Shown: in pieces, positions 41,863 to 54,937 of the stretch
Numbering within the stretch: position 1 is the stretch's first letter
Layout: each line of letters starts with the position of its first letter
DNA from: Leptobrachium leishanense
Taxonomy: Eukaryota; Chordata; Amphibia; Anura; Megophryidae
DNA length: 64,000 bases
Reading direction: 5' to 3'
Assembly: GCA_009667805.1 (NCBI GenBank)
Contig: CM019063.1
Span: 58,264,881-58,328,880, forward strand
The notes under the pieces: model-generated
What the model saw: the letters and a program-made list of their open reading frames with translations, nothing else
Told to the model about the DNA's origin: nothing
The model's database searches: none
Translations under genes and position numbers: made by a program

Positions 41863-41873
41863 CAATCCGAGAC
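41863..41873. repeat. Nested PLE target duplication, left
   Basis: CAATCCGAGAC, repeated at 45,312-45,322. Both lie in the gag-like ORF, where one copy would restore continuity. Confidence 0.85.
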
Positions 41874-42622
41874 AAAACCCTTAAAAGAGCCTACCAACGG
41901 GCCCTTTTATGTACACGGGATAGTCTACTAATTGATACGAGAAAAAAAGAAGCTCCTAACATCAGATTAATTGGAAATTTTGATATAGGCTGGGAAAAGG
42001 TCAAAGAAGTCTGCAATAGATTCTGGCCTATACTTGCACAGGATAAACATCTGGAGAAGAAAACTTCATCATCAGTAATTATGACCGCAAGAAGATCAAA
42101 AAACTTGAATGACATACTAGTACATAGCCATTTTCAGAAACCTAAAGTACAGAAATCAAACCGGCTGAAAAGTCCTTTGAAGGGCACGTATAAATGTGGG
42201 AGGTGTAAAGCCTGTAATTTCATCTCCAAAAATTCAAAAACTTTTCATAATCACGACAACTCTAAAATCTTTACAGTTAATAATTTTCATAACTGTAAGA
42301 GTAAGGGAGTGGTATATCAAATCACCTGTACATGCGGAGCCAAATATGTTGGTAAAACAATTAGAAAATTTAGAACTCGTATTCGGGGAACATATTAGAT
42401 CTGTTCACTATGTAAAAGAAACACCTATCAAAAAATTTACATGGAGGCATAGCTTCAAACTTCCAATTTAAAGTTATAGATCAAGTACGCCCAGGACCAC
42501 GCAAAGGCAACTGGGATATAAGACTAAGACAGAGAGAGGCTTTCTGGATCTATCAGCTGGGTACCCTGTCTCCGCAGGGTCTCAACGAAGGATTCACATT
42601 TACACCGTTTATAGGCAATGGA
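41874..42622 (+). pseudogene. PLE connector and GIY-YIG endonuclease remnant
   Basis: Frames joined by eye read a connector (RFWPILAQD, matching HWPILKRD of the intact PLE), RRSKNLNDILVHSHF, the Cys motif CGRCKAC, then VYQITCTCGAKYVGKT and FRTRIRG of the GIY-YIG nuclease. A frameshift near 42,385 is followed by EHIRSVHY and, after another break near 42,470, a C-terminus REAFWIYQLGTLSPQGLN ending at 42,622. The order is identical to the intact PLE. The RT domain is absent through 5' truncation. Confidence 0.85.
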
Positions 42623-43383
42623 TAATACATATATTACTAACTTCCCTTTAAATAACCCTCTGCTGTACTTTATAATTTACTTTCGCCATCCTATTGATCT
42701 CTGCTAATACGACCTCTAATTAACATGGAACACATCAAATAGCAATATGATCTATCCAATACATCTACAGTTTTCTCGTTATATAAGAATTTTTCAGTAT
42801 ACAATCAAATTAAGCATCTAACATCTATAACCCAATAAGTTTCAAAGATCTGTATTCAATGGACGAATTCTATCAGTCAATGAATAGAATAACAACGATC
42901 TCTAGTGCTGAAAATCACTTATTTTGTGATCATAATTATGTAACAGGAGGACTAATAGATGGACCCTCTACTTGGTCAGAACTGTTCCTTTTATGTTTAA
43001 AATTACTAAAAATATATATGAAAGATAGATGATCAAAAACGCTCTAGAAATGGAATATGGGTCTAAGCAAATATGTGGTATGAATATCCGCATAGGAGAT
43101 GCGTGCACAGCGAGGTACGGCGATATATAGATAGATTCTAAGTATATGACTACTGCTATATTGACAATAATAGATTTGCCTCCCACGCCTGCGCATAGAT
43201 AACAGGATCCACATATTCGTTCCAGTAATCGAGTGTGGAACGCAAGGCGGGACCATACGCAGAGACGTACATACCTCCCTTCTTTTTCCAACAAATTCAA
43301 TCAAAGGTCTTAAGTGGGCACTAACAGTCTGCAAGGGGGAATGATAAGTATAAATATAGATGGCGACAAGAGACACATCAAGT

Positions 43384-43436
43384 AATTCGCTCCTGATGAA
43401 GAAAGGGCCACCTTTCGAAACGCGTTGAGCCAAGTA
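43384..43436 (+). ncRNA. Hammerhead ribozyme motif, nested PLE
   Basis: The core is the full consensus CTGATGA (43,393-43,399), followed by one extra A. Stem II is GAAAGG/CCTTTC with loop GCCA (43,401-43,416), a perfect 6-bp arm. GAAA is at 43,417-43,420. A 2-bp stem III sits within ACGCGT, the cleavage triplet is GTT (43,424-43,426), and stem I is GCTC (43,389-43,392) with GAGC (43,427-43,430) plus two more pairs after a mismatch. It lies about 770 nt after the ORF on the sense strand. This is the best preserved hammerhead in the window. Confidence 0.8.
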
Positions 43437-45311
43437 CCATCAAGTTTTTAACAGTTTGCTGGAGGAATTCCCTCTTCTATATACTATGGCGATTTCATGA
43501 GAGTCTTTAATTCTCTCAACAACTGATGAATGGTGATCTTTTTGAATCTTTACAATAAGTGAGGAATGGTGACCTCCAACATTCAATTGATGGCGGTCTA
43601 TTGATCACAAGCCTGTATATCTAGGTCAATGGATAGGGTCTTTTTGCAATGAGCCAAGAAGCTCTGTGTATGTCAATTTTCGAGATTATGACATCTCTCC
43701 TACCATATATTGAAACCGTATAGGTATACATTGTTGACCTCGAGGAGGATTTGTTGAATATCAATTATATGTATTGTGGTGTATCTGCTGGGTATAAGCA
43801 ATGCTATTCGCTTATATGCAAGGGTCTGAAATCACGAGAATCAAGTTACCGCAATCTAACTGCATATTTAATCCAAATCCATCATGATGGCCTGCTGATT
43901 TCAATTGCAATTGATTCTATTAATTGTGGTTCCCTTCTTCCATGAGCCAAGAAGCTCATTTATATACTAATGTTGAGAGCTGTGATAAAATTCTACTGGA
44001 AATTGAAATTCTGCAAGCATAATTGTTGATTATAACTGTGTATACATAATCTCTTTAAACCGTGGTGGGTTTTCTGTCGTATGAGTTAAGTAACCCATCC
44101 AAGACGCTAGTATTGGCAACTGTGATACATTATCTCAATACCACCTGTGACTTTGTATACATACCAATTGCTTGCAATGGGGGTTTGTTGTATATAAACG
44201 CTACGCGTAGATGTGAATGGCGGTGTTAATCAATGTTCATCTGGCTAGAATGTTATTATCTCCTTGTGCTAAGATTTACAACTGCATTGTCTCCCCCATG
44301 GTGGACATAACTTTGATTACTTTGAATCACAGGTCTAATGATAGCCCGCTGATGTTTCAATTACCCATTAATCAATTGACGTGCATGTCTCATCATCTGG
44401 GAGCTGAGAAGTCCTGTACATAACATTGTAAGACTCTTCCTACTGTTAATAGGACATGTCTGATATGCCCCTTATGGATGAATTTAGAAAGCGGTGATAT
44501 ATATATCCTTCGATACAACTGCAATTTTGCACACATCATTACCATCTTTAGTCCGCCATAGAAGCGGTTGAATGGTTAGATTAAGACCTATAGACTTCCA
44601 GAGGACGCGAAATGGAGATTGATGGACAGTGTATATATAGCATGTCACCATGAGCTATGTATTGAACGGGTATGGAATTGACGAAACATGGTATAACAGC
44701 TACTCCTTTTCTCTGCAAATGAACAACTTAAATCTGTATAAGAATTACCAAATAAATCTACTTTGCATTAACTCAATTAGTAGCAATTGCTGATTGCTTT
44801 AACTAACTAACTATGCACCCAATTTATACACTGCACCGACATTATGGTAATTATATGATGGCTATATATTTCAACATCTAACCATCCTCCTAATTATTGA
44901 GTTATTTTTCACTACTGAGAAACACACGTCTATTAATGAATTATGCAACTTTCTTTATTATTACGAATACATTAGGGTCTTGAGATACGGATCACCCTGA
45001 GATATATGAACAATCTGTGGTTAACGGCAGATTTGACTGCATAACACACCATCACCTGTACAGATCGGTTTATATTCACTCTCCTCTTGGTATAGACCTC
45101 CCTCCAATTCAACGATATCAACAATAGATCACCAACATATCGTCTTAACAATCATGTCAAACTACTAATTATTTTAAAATGTATATGTTTCTCTTTTTTC
45201 TTTTTTGAATGTTTAATAAAGTTTAGTGGTAGGGTTTGATGGGAAGTCTATAGCCTCCACGTTTTTTTATGGTACTTTTTTCTGAACTTTTGTTCAGATC
45301 CTTTCTTAGTG

Positions 45312-45322
45312 CAATCCGAGAC
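45312..45322. repeat. Nested PLE target duplication, right
   Basis: Second copy of CAATCCGAGAC. Confidence 0.85.
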
Positions 45323-46237
45323 TGCTGAGCCTTCCCGCAAACGACCCTGGAAGGGCCAGTCAGAGTCTGCTGGCAAGGGTAAAAGCCCCGCTAATAGATC
45401 CCCCCGCGTTTCTACCCTCAAGGGGGAAGAGATTTACGACCTGGACGATTACCAGGCTGACTATCCTGAGGAAGAAGGAGCTGAGTCCGCGGGTGACCCC
45501 CCGGCCACTCCAAGCTCAACGGGTGAACCCGGTTCTGACGCCATGGCAATCGTACCCCTCTCTGCCACGCCAGCACCACCACGCTCCTTGGTGTCCTCGG
45601 ATACCCATTGCTAATCCTCGACACTCGAGGTGTACCATTTTTTTGACCCGCGCACTACTACGCACCCCAGGTCTCCAGCTTGGATACCGCCGGACCACAT
45701 AGCCGAGTTGTTGTGGTTTTGGCTGCAATGCCCCCTAGACAAGGCTGATAGGGTGCGCTTGCGGGCGGAATGTCCTCGCCCAACCTTAGCAGACAAGGTG
45801 TCCCTTACTCCGGAGTTCAACGAGGATTTCGTCACCTTCATGGGTAAGGCTGGCAGGGATCCTCGTCGAGGATAAACTACTGGACGTGTCCGGTCCCCTT
45901 TCCCTGATTTTCGTCATGGCGGACGAAGCACTTACTAATAACACCCCGCGATGGTCCGCAAAAGGCAACGCAAACGTGGGCATTTCCTCTGAACGCTGTA
46001 AGGCGGCACTTTTTAGGTTTGATGCCAAGCTTACCAGTATGTGCACCAAAGAATTGGGTCCTGCAGCTAAGGGGTTGCTGTCCGGGGACCCCTTTTTGAA
46101 AGAACTTAACCGTAAGGTTAATATTTACACAAACCTACAGAAGGTCCAAACTAATATGAAGAGGGTCTTCCACTCCCCAACGCGTTTTTCCTCCAGGGCT
46201 GGCGCACCAAGAGGTCGGGTCGCCAGCCGCTACAACA

Positions 46238-48000
46238 ATGCTTCTTATAGGCCCCGCCTCCCGTCAAACCAAAGCACAGAAGTGCAATATCGAACCAGCC
46301 CAATCCTGGCACGGGGAGTTCCCGTCGGTCGCGGCTTCAGCAGACCTAGACGTCGCTATTTCGCTGGTAAGTACGCGCGCGCTCCCGCTACCACACATCC
46401 CGGTCGCGGGTCGCTTACGTTATTTCCTTCACGAGTGGCGCAAACTCACATCCGACTCGTGGGTACTACGAACCGTGGCAGGTTCTTTAATAAACTTCTC
46501 CCAGGTCCCCGTCCAATCTGCTTTCCCACCTCCGGTCCGTTACTCCTCACAAGAGGCGACGCTGATAGACAGGGAACTTCGCTCTCTGCAATTGAAAGGC
46601 GCCATCGTTCCCGCGCTGGATCCCCCGCGTTTCATCAGCACTGTATTCCTAGAACACAAAAAATCTGGGGACCTCCGTCCAGTTATAAGTCTAAAAGCCC
46701 TCAACACCTTCGTGGCCTATCGCCACTTCAAAAGGGAGGGCATACACCTCCTCAGAGACCTCCTCCGAGGCGGCGACTGGTTCACGAGACTGGACCTCAC
46801 AGACGCTTACCTTACGGTACCGGTCCACCCCACCCATCGACCGTTTCTGCAGTTCCACTGGCACCACGACCTCTGGCAATTCACTTGCCTGCCGTATGGC
46901 CTCAGTCCCGCACCATGGTGCTTTACGAAACTCCTCAAACCGGTTATGGCCTTCATACGGGCCCAGGGCATCAGAACAATCATATATCTGGACGATATCC
47001 TAATACTGGCACAGGACGCCGTCCTTTCCTCCCGTCACACGACTGTTCGGGCGATGCAACGTCTGAAGACCACATACCTCCGACTCAATCCCTCCTACGA
47101 CCAACTGGTTCCCATGACCTCGGAGGTTCGAGTGGAACTCCTATGGTGGTTGTGCCATATGGAGGCCTGGAATGGACATGTCATCTTCGGCTCTCTGCCA
47201 GATTTCGTACTAGAATCGGACACCAGCCAAACGGGCTGGGGGGCGACATGCGGGGCCGCATCCACAGGCGGGGCATGGGCTCCCGAGGAACGGCAGCTTC
47301 ACATCAACTGCTTGGAACTCATCGCCGGGCCGTTCGCAGCTTTACCCAGGATCTCAGGGATTGCTCTCTACTCCTCTGGATGGACAACATCTCCGCAGTC
47401 CAATACGTGAACTGACTGGGGGGCTCCCGCTCCAAGCTCCTGTCAGACCTCACACTCTCCCTCTTCAACTACTGCCTGGAACGGAACATCTCCCTCACGG
47501 CAGAATACCTGCCCGGTTCCTCCAACTATGTGACGGTTTGGTTTTCCAGATATTGGAGGGACTCCAGCGACTGGAAATTGGACGTTGGAACGTTCCAACG
47601 CTTGTCGATTCTGAGGGCGCCTTTTCATCTCGATCTTTTCGCCTCCCACTTGAACCATCAGACGCAGGCCTACTTCAGCTGGCTTCTAGACCCGCAGGCG
47701 TCAGCGGTGGGCGCTTTCCTCAAACCATGGCCACCGTCAGGAGCCTACGCCTTTCCACTGTTCCCGATGATCACGCGAACGATCCGGGAAGTCCGCCGAC
47801 GGAAGATTCAGATTCTTATGATCACGCCCTTGTGGCACGCTCAACCCTGGTTCCCACTGACGCTGGAACTCTCCTGCCTCCACCCGATTCTGCTTCCGTC
47901 CTTTCCATCCATTCTGCTGGGCCTTCACGACAGACCACACCCGTTGGTTTTGGAGGGCAACCTTCCCCTGGTGGCGTGGACGATTTCCGGGGACCCTGCA
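46238..48000 (+). pseudogene. DIRS reverse transcriptase-RNase H ORF
   Basis: The RT block reads YFLHEWRKLTSDSWVL, ISLKALNTFVAYRHFK, TRLDLTDAYLTVPVH (motif A), FTCLPYGLSPAPWCF (motif B) and IIYLDDILIL (catalytic YLDD). RNase H follows with ESDTSQTGWGA and, after a frameshift near 47,340, LLWMDNISAVQYVN. A TGA at 47,413 stands where Arg is expected. Then comes the post-RNase H region of DIRS elements (FHLDLFASHLNHQT, YAFPLFPMI). The enzyme would copy DIRS RNA into a circular intermediate. At least one shift and one stop are present. Confidence 0.88.
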
Positions 48001-48413
48001 TGCTGCCTGGACTATCAGAGGCAGCTCGCTCCTTGTTATGGGAATCCTGGGCACCTGGCACCCGAAAAAGCTACCGTTACGCTTGGAGATCTTGGTGTTG
48101 TTGGTGTGTGCAACAACAGGCTGCTCCCGCCTCTACCTATGATCCTCAACTTTTTGGCGGACCTTTCCATGACTGGAAAATCATACCGTACCATTAATCT
48201 GTTCCGCTCAGCCATTTCAGCGGCTCACGTTCCCCTGGGTGGCGTTCCTGTGGGTCGGGACCCGTCCGTGTGTCGTCTCCTCTGAGGCATTCGACTCGCT
48301 CGCTCGCCGGCCCCTAAATATGTTCATTTCTGGGATGTTGCACTGATGCTCGAATTCCTGCGCCGCTGGCAGGATAATGCCTCCCTGTCCCTCCGTCAGC
48401 TCTCGGCTAAGTT

Positions 48414-48428
48414 AACAGTCCTTTTATG
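48414..48428. repeat. L1 target duplication, left
   Basis: AACAGTCCTTTTATG, repeated at 55,300-55,314 directly after the poly-A tail. Both lie in the recombinase ORF. Confidence 0.9.
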
Positions 48429-49764
48429 GGACAGGATTACTCCCCTCGCGCAGGCCGGCGGCAGATTCCTCTTCAGACATGCGCAGTGTGCAACACTCCA
48501 GTCTATTCGTGTGTCATCATGAACATCCTTGAGTAACTGATACCTGGATCAGGGCATTGGGACCGAATCATCGCTGTGTATATCCTCTAATGAGCTTTGT
48601 GAAGTGATTTGTATTTAGCCACAGAAAGGCTTGGCATCTGAAGAGAACTCGGGCACGGTCTGTTCTCCGACCAGCATTAACGCGACTTGGTTCACAATGA
48701 AAGACATGCAAGATTCTTATTCCTTTCGAGTGTCAAATAAAAGGGGAAACGCGGACGCCGAGCAGGACAGACGTGCAGGGGAGTAGCTCCAGCAACTTTG
48801 CTTTTTAACGTCTAATTCCCGGAACTTCCTCCACTTTTGAGACCCTGATTGCCAATCTACGCTTGGCCAACACACGGGGACGACGAGGCATACATCCAAA
48901 AAACACTGGATTACCGCGGGGGTGCCGCCGGGTCTCCTTGGGCCTACTGCACGAGTGGAGCCTGGGCGGAGTTTCTCGAGCGCCGCGCAGGCCTCCACTT
49001 CCGGGGGCGCGGGGGGGAGCCCGCCGGGCTTGGTCAGCCGGCTCACGGCACCTCCAACAGCCTGGGGGAACACGAGACGACCCTGAACCTTCTTTTAAGC
49101 TCTACTGAACTGAAGACAGCGGGCTGCCTTTAACGTATTCGTGCTCGGAGGAACGTGCACAGACGTACCGGGATCGGTGGGGTCTTCTGCCGCGTCTGTC
49201 GCCGGCGATCTGTGGGGAGGCACCGGGCGCGGTTGGATCCTGTGGTTCCTGGGGGTGAGCAGCCGGAATCAAGCGGGCCTGCACCACGAGTGGAGCTTGG
49301 GCTGGCCAACATCATCGCCACGGACTGTCGGCCACCAGCCCGGAGATACGTCGGCTGGCGTCCTCGCTTGGCCTGCGGCGTACCGGTTACCGCCGGCCGC
49401 CAGAGTAAGGTATGGAGTGAAGTTCTCCCGTTTGGCTACACCGCACCACGCGACGTTCCCCCTCGACATTGGGAGACGCGCGCAACCATCACCGGCGGCT
49501 GGCTGTGGCTTTCAATTGCGACCTACACAAGTTTTCCCCATCCCCACCTCCAGTGGATACACGGAGGGGTGTTGGTTGGCGGCTGGGATAGTGGGGGTCG
49601 GGCTCCCCGCCGGCGGTCACTCGTCCACCCGGTGTGCACCGCCAAGTGATCACATGACTATGTAAAGTGTGCGGCCAGCGCTGAATCTTTTATAATCCTA
49701 CGGCTTGCAAGAGTACCCGAGGCAAATTGAATCCACAAGTGGGGGAATTTACTCTATATCACAG

Positions 49765-50718
49765 ATGGCACCTCCCAAGGCCCAGCGCACGCTGGATCCC
49801 ACGAAATCAGCTCGGAAAGAACGCAGTAAAGAGGCCCAAGACGGCAGTTCACCGCAGCATGTGCTGGTTCATGACCCGGATATGTCGCCCCTAGCGCCAC
49901 CGGGGTTTTCTGAGTCGTTGCCGCCCTCGGAGAGCAGGTTACATGCCATGTTGCAGGAACTGCGCTCAACCATACAAGCAGACATCAAAGGAGCGCTGCA
50001 GGAGCTGAGTCGGGACGTCTTGGATTTGGGTGAGCGGACCGACGCGCTGGAGATCAAGGCGGATGACTTATGTTTAGCCCACAATGATCTGGTGGACCGA
50101 CATCAGGCTTTGCAAGCGGCCCATGAATCCCTGGCATTGAAAATGGCGGACATAGAAGATCGCTCACGGCGTAATAATATTAGAATCAGGGGCATCGCAG
50201 AAGCGGTCACACTAGCGGACTTACATCCATTCCTTCTGGAATTGTTCCAAACCTTGCTGCCTGAGGCTACACCACAAGACCTATTACTGGATCGAGCGCA
50301 TCGTCTCCCTCGGGCGAAAAACCTGCCTACATCGGTGGCCCACGATGTTATTATCCGGGTGCATTTTTTTCATATCAAGGAGGCTCTCATGTCGGGATCG
50401 CGGAAGTCCATGCCTTTATCTGCCCCTTATGCTGATATTTCATTCTTCGCTGACTTGTCGGCTTCAACCATGGCCAAACGTCGTGAGTTTTCGTCCCTCA
50501 CCAAGCTTCTCCGCAATCATAAGTTGGCGTACAGATGGGGGTTTCCTACGAAGCTTTTGATATGGAAGGATGGCACTCTGCATGTTGTTCCCGATGTCAC
50601 CACTGGATTACAATTCTTGAAGGATTGGAATATTCTGGCTGACTTCTCACCTCCGCGTGAACCGTCTTCGTCGCCGATTAAGGTCTCCCCGGAATGGCAC
50701 AGAGTCCGGCCTAAATAA
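49765..50718 (+). CDS. L1 ORF1 protein
   Basis: 317 residues from MAPPKAQRTLDPTKSARKER; the frame is open 20 codons further upstream, but this ATG gives the usual basic N-terminus. Residues about 75-145 form heptad-rich helices (LGERTDALEIKADDL and following), the coiled coil that trimerises ORF1p. Then comes MADIEDRSRRNNIRIRGIAE, the junction to the RRM, with the RRM and C-terminal domain after it (YRWGFPTKLLI near the end). The protein coats L1 RNA as a chaperone. No break is visible. It is followed by ORF2 on the same strand. Confidence 0.9.
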   Translation: MAPPKAQRTLDPTKSARKERSKEAQDGSSPQHVLVHDPDMSPLAPPGFSESLPPSESRLHAMLQELRSTIQADIKGALQELSRDVLDLGERTDALEIKADDLCLAHNDLVDRHQALQAAHESLALKMADIEDRSRRNNIRIRGIAEAVTLADLHPFLLELFQTLLPEATPQDLLLDRAHRLPRAKNLPTSVAHDVIIRVHFFHIKEALMSGSRKSMPLSAPYADISFFADLSASTMAKRREFSSLTKLLRNHKLAYRWGFPTKLLIWKDGTLHVVPDVTTGLQFLKDWNILADFSPPREPSSSPIKVSPEWHRVRPK

Positions 50719-51141
50719 TGGGTGTCCTTTTCCCTATGTCGCTCTTAAAGGTGTCCGAATTTCTGGACTGTTACCCCCATGGAGGGAGTGGTTCCTCTTC
50801 CTGATTGCCTCGGGACCTTTTGTTTATTGATTCGGCGCTGGGTTCCTGCGTGGAGCTCTGTGTAGCGAGCGTCCCCTCGTCCCCCGATTGAGTCTCCTTA
50901 GCTGATATTTTTTCCTTTTTGCTTCCTTTCTTGCCACTTGGAATGACTCATTTTTGCTGTATTTTTATGATGCAGCGCTGTGTGTTTTGTGTCTTTTTCT
51001 GTTTAATTTTCTCTTCTTTTTCTTATTCCTTCATTTTGCTTATTGTTATGCTCTCACGATCCTGGTTTTCATACTCCCCGTGCCTTCTATCTGTCATTTC
51101 TAACTCTACCATGCATATTATATCGTTGTGGTTAATTAATC

Positions 51142-54100
51142 ATGAGTAAACCTCAGTTCGAATTTTCTCAATGAATGTTAGGGGTCTGAATGTTCCGTTT
51201 AAAAGGCATGCTCTGTTTCGTGACTTACATAAACATAAACCAGCGATAGTCTGCGTGCAGGAGACACATTTTAGTGCATTGCGCACCCCACACCTACAAT
51301 CCGCTATGTACCCGGTTTCCTATCATTCTACTGCCCAGACGAAGTCTAGGGGTGTCTGGGTTCTTTTTCACAGGGACTGGGTCTTTAAATGCTCGAACCA
51401 ATACGCAGACCCATTGGGCCGCCTCCTGATTTTGGTGGGCACTATGAATGAACTCCCTATAACCATTGCTAATTTATATTTGCCTAATGTCAACCCGGTA
51501 TGTTTTCTTAAAAAAGCTTATAGTAAGATTAAGACTATGACGGAGGGATCCCTTTTTATGTGTGGAGATTTTAACTGTGTGCCTGACACGGCTGTGGATA
51601 CACGACCAGGACAGATCCGAGTGCAGCCTCATAAACAGACTCCCTCTAGCCGCCAACTTAATGACTTTTTACGCTCCTCTGACCTATATAATGCATGGCG
51701 AATTCTCAACCCCTCGACCAGGGATTACACCTTTTTTTCACCAGTTCACTCATCTTATAGTCGCATTGACTTATGTTTGATACATGGATCTACCGTCCCT
51801 CGCCTCCTGGCCGCCCGTATCGGTTCTATAACATGGTCTGATCATGCTCCTATATCGATGGATTTTGAGGCCGACTACCCGGCTAGGGGGATGGGTTCCT
51901 GGAGACTGAATGACTCACTTATCGTAGGTGGCGCTGATATCTCTGATACGTCAATGGTGTTACGAGAATACTTTGACTTAAATGTGACGGACGAGGTAGC
52001 CATTTCGTCGGCTTGGTTGGCGCATAAAGCAGTGGTGAGGGGTCATTTGATTCAGAGAGGGGCGGCACGGAAAAAGGCATTCAGTGCCCAGACGATCTCA
52101 TTACAGCGGCAAATATCTGACTTGGAATCCCAACATAAAACAAACCCCACACCTGACCTATTGTCTCAATTAACGACCCTTCGACGGGATTTAATTCATC
52201 TGACGTTACAATCCTCTGAACGGGCCATACGACGCTTAAATCTCACTCAATATACCCAAGGCAACAAAGCTGGCCGGTTATTAGCATCTAAGTTAAAATC
52301 TAAAAAACTTCAGACCAAAATTTCTTACCTATTAGATAAGGGAGGAGATAGGATTCACAACCCGCTTAAAATTTCGGAGGAATTTGCTGATTTCTATGCC
52401 TCTTTATATAATTTAAAATCGGATCCTACGACCCATGATCCAGACCCAGATGAGATAACTAGTTTTCTCCAGGATGCAGATCTCCCCTCGCTGTCCCGCT
52501 CACAAGCAGCAGAGCTGCTGGTCCCGTTCACGGAGGAGGAGGTGCATAGGGCCGTTAAGGCTCTCCCAAAGAATAAAGCCCCTGGACCAGATGGTTTCTC
52601 TAATTTATATTATCATACTTTCGCTGATATTCTAATACCGACTCTCACGAGATTGTTTAACCACATCAAAAACACAGGCGTAATACCCCCAGAAATGCTC
52701 CAAGCTACTATCATAACGTTACCTAAACCTGGCAAACCCCCGACGAGCTGTGCGAACTTCCGCCCTATCTCCCTATTAAATGTGGATGCTAAGCTGTACG
52801 CCAAGCTGCTGGCGTCTAGAATGGCTCCTCTACTTCCCCTCCTGATCTCAGCAGAACAGACCGGATTTGTACCGGGTAGACAAACATGTGACAATACCCG
52901 ACGATTTTATAATATAGTTGACCTTGCCTATAGAACCAATACAACTGGGCTCCTCCTGGCACTGGATGCCGAGAAGGCATTTGACCGCTTGCATTGGGGC
53001 TATATGCGCAAGGCATTAGAATCCTTTGGCTTCCCTGCACTATTTATTAATAGCATCATGAGTCTATATTCCCTCCCGACAGCAAAAGTCCTGGCATCAG
53101 GATTTCTTTCCTCGTCATTCTCCATTACCAATGGAACCAGGCAGGGCTGCCCCCTCTCCCCTCTGATCTTTGTTTTGGCATTGGAGCCTTTGGCCTCGCG
53201 GATTAGGCGAGACCCTTCCATCTCTGGCATCTCCACCCCAGATGGAGTCCATAAGTTAGCTATGTTTGCTGATGATATTTTGATTTTTCTTACCTCCCCT
53301 GAAACCTCTCTGCCTTCTCTAATGCGCCAGCTTAACTCCTATGGCCTGGTCTCCTATTATAAAAACAATGTGAGCAAGACGCAGGCACTACCCCTACATG
53401 TTGATGATCCCTCGCTTTCCACCTTACGTGCATTGTACCCATTTGAATGGAGAACGACCTCTTTGAAATATTTAGGCATCCTTCTCACCAAATCCAGGGA
53501 CTCTATACTTAAGCTCAATTATAACCCCCTTCTGACGTCTATCTCCTCCCAACTCACCTCCTGGCACGGACTGGAGGTCTCTTGGATGGGACGCATGGCG
53601 GCTTTGAAAATGTGTATTCTACCCCAGATTCTTTACTTTTTTAGAAATATTCCAGTGTTCATCCCGGGCCATATGTTGCTCCGCATACAAAAAATGCTAC
53701 AAGCACACATGTGGAAGGGGAGGCCTCCACGCATTTCAGCTTCCACCATTACTGCGACTAGACGAAGGGGGGGCCTAGGCTTTATAAATATTACAGCATA
53801 CTATAGGGCGCCTTTATTGGCTCAATTACTGGCCTCCATGTCCCAGCGGGAATCCCCCTTATGGTTGCGGATGGAGAATGCTTATGTTACCCCCTTTTGC
53901 GTTCACGATCTGATGTGGTTTGTGACGCTCCCACACCGCACATTAGAAGGTATCTTACCATCAACTTCCCTTTCTCTTATGGCTTGGCGTTTATGGGGTA
54001 GACAACTTTTACGACCCTTCCCACTGATCAGTTTCGCTCCATTGCACTTTCTCTGCCGCACTGTACAGGACCTGCACCTTGACCGCTGGTTCCAATTAGG

Positions 54101-54937
54101 TCTCACACATATTAATCAGCTGTTTACGGACTCCTCAATCAAACCCTTCCCGGACCTAATGAGTTTGCTCTTCCCGCCAGCGACTGTTTCACGTACCTTA
54201 GAGTAAAACATGCACTGACCCAACAAGGTATCTCTTCCTTTGCAACGACGGACATTACGGCCTTTCATAGACTGTGCTTAGGTAAAAAAGTTATGAAAAA
54301 GCCTTTGTCTTTATGCTATGACAGTTTGTTGAATGTGAACCCTACTAAGAAACTGCCTTATATGATCAGGTGGGAGAAGGATTTGTCGTTCGTTTCCTCT
54401 GAGGAGGACTGGTTCTATGCCACTGAAACAGTATATAAATACACTAGGAGCACTAACCTACGGGAATCACACCTTAAACTGTTATATAGATGGTATCTGA
54501 CCCCGAATCGTTTATCTTATATTCCCGTCCAGTCCGGTATGTGTTGGCGCTGTGGCACCAGTGTCGGATCTCTGATTCATATATTTTGGCACTGTCCGCT
54601 CCTTACTACCTTTTGGGGAAAAGTTGGTAGACTGTTATCTCATTGTACCGGCTTGTCTATGCCCCCGTGCCCTAAACAATACTTATTGCATATGCTTCCG
54701 ATTACTATACAACTACGTCATAGGGGCATCATGTCGATTATACTTAGTGTAGCTAAGTCCACCATAGCACGTCATTGGCTTTCTCAAGTCAGCCCCTCTA
54801 TGAGAGAAGTCATGTTATCACTGGAGAATGTTTATCAGTATGAGGGAATGTACCACAGGGCTGCTAACTCACTAAGCTTGTTTCAAAGTATATGGGAGGG
54901 TTGGGAATTATTTGTAGCCTCTGGGGACTTGATATAA
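51142..54937 (+). pseudogene. L1 ORF2: endonuclease-reverse transcriptase
   Basis: A 1,011-codon frame runs from 51,171 to 54,206. The AP-endonuclease has MNVRGLN, VCVQETHF, GDFNCVPD, SRIDLCLIHGS and WSDHAPISMDF, so the expected catalytic N, E, D, N, D and H residues are there. The RT has KAPGPDGF, ANFRPISLLN, LLALDAEKAFDRLHW (motif A), GTRQGCPLSPLIFVLALEPL and FADDILIF at about residue 699. A frameshift between about 54,170 and 54,200 moves the C-terminus to another frame (to 54,937). There a zinc-knuckle CWRC and HIFWHC follow. A likelier initiator, ATGAGTAAACCTCAG at 51,142, is one frame off, so a second small indel may lie near 51,160. Confidence 0.92.

Larger units (their letters stand above)
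41874..45311 (+). mobile_element. Nested 5'-truncated Penelope-like element
   Basis: 3,438 bp flanked by 11-bp duplications. It begins inside the coding sequence just after the RT domain, carries the GIY-YIG end of the protein, and then 2.7 kb of 3' terminal-repeat sequence with a hammerhead ribozyme motif at 43,384-43,436. It is a different subfamily from the PLE at 16.7-21.8 kb. Small internal repeats occur (ATGAGCCAAGAAGCTC at about 43,650 and 43,943). Confidence 0.85.
41689..46360 (+). pseudogene. DIRS gag-like ORF1 (interrupted)
   Basis: It starts at the ATG of MDPPQLPTNQEDLKAW and is interrupted after 41,873 by a nested PLE. It resumes at 45,323 in an acidic stretch (EEIYDLDDYQADYPEEEG), meets a stop at about 45,612, and shifts frame near 45,870. 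The last part holds GNANVGISSERCKAALFRFD (about 45,967), the signature of DIRS gag-like proteins, then an Arg-rich C-terminus that overlaps the start of the RT ORF in another frame. Such proteins are thought to package the RNA. This copy is broken by an insertion, one stop and one frameshift. Confidence 0.75.
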
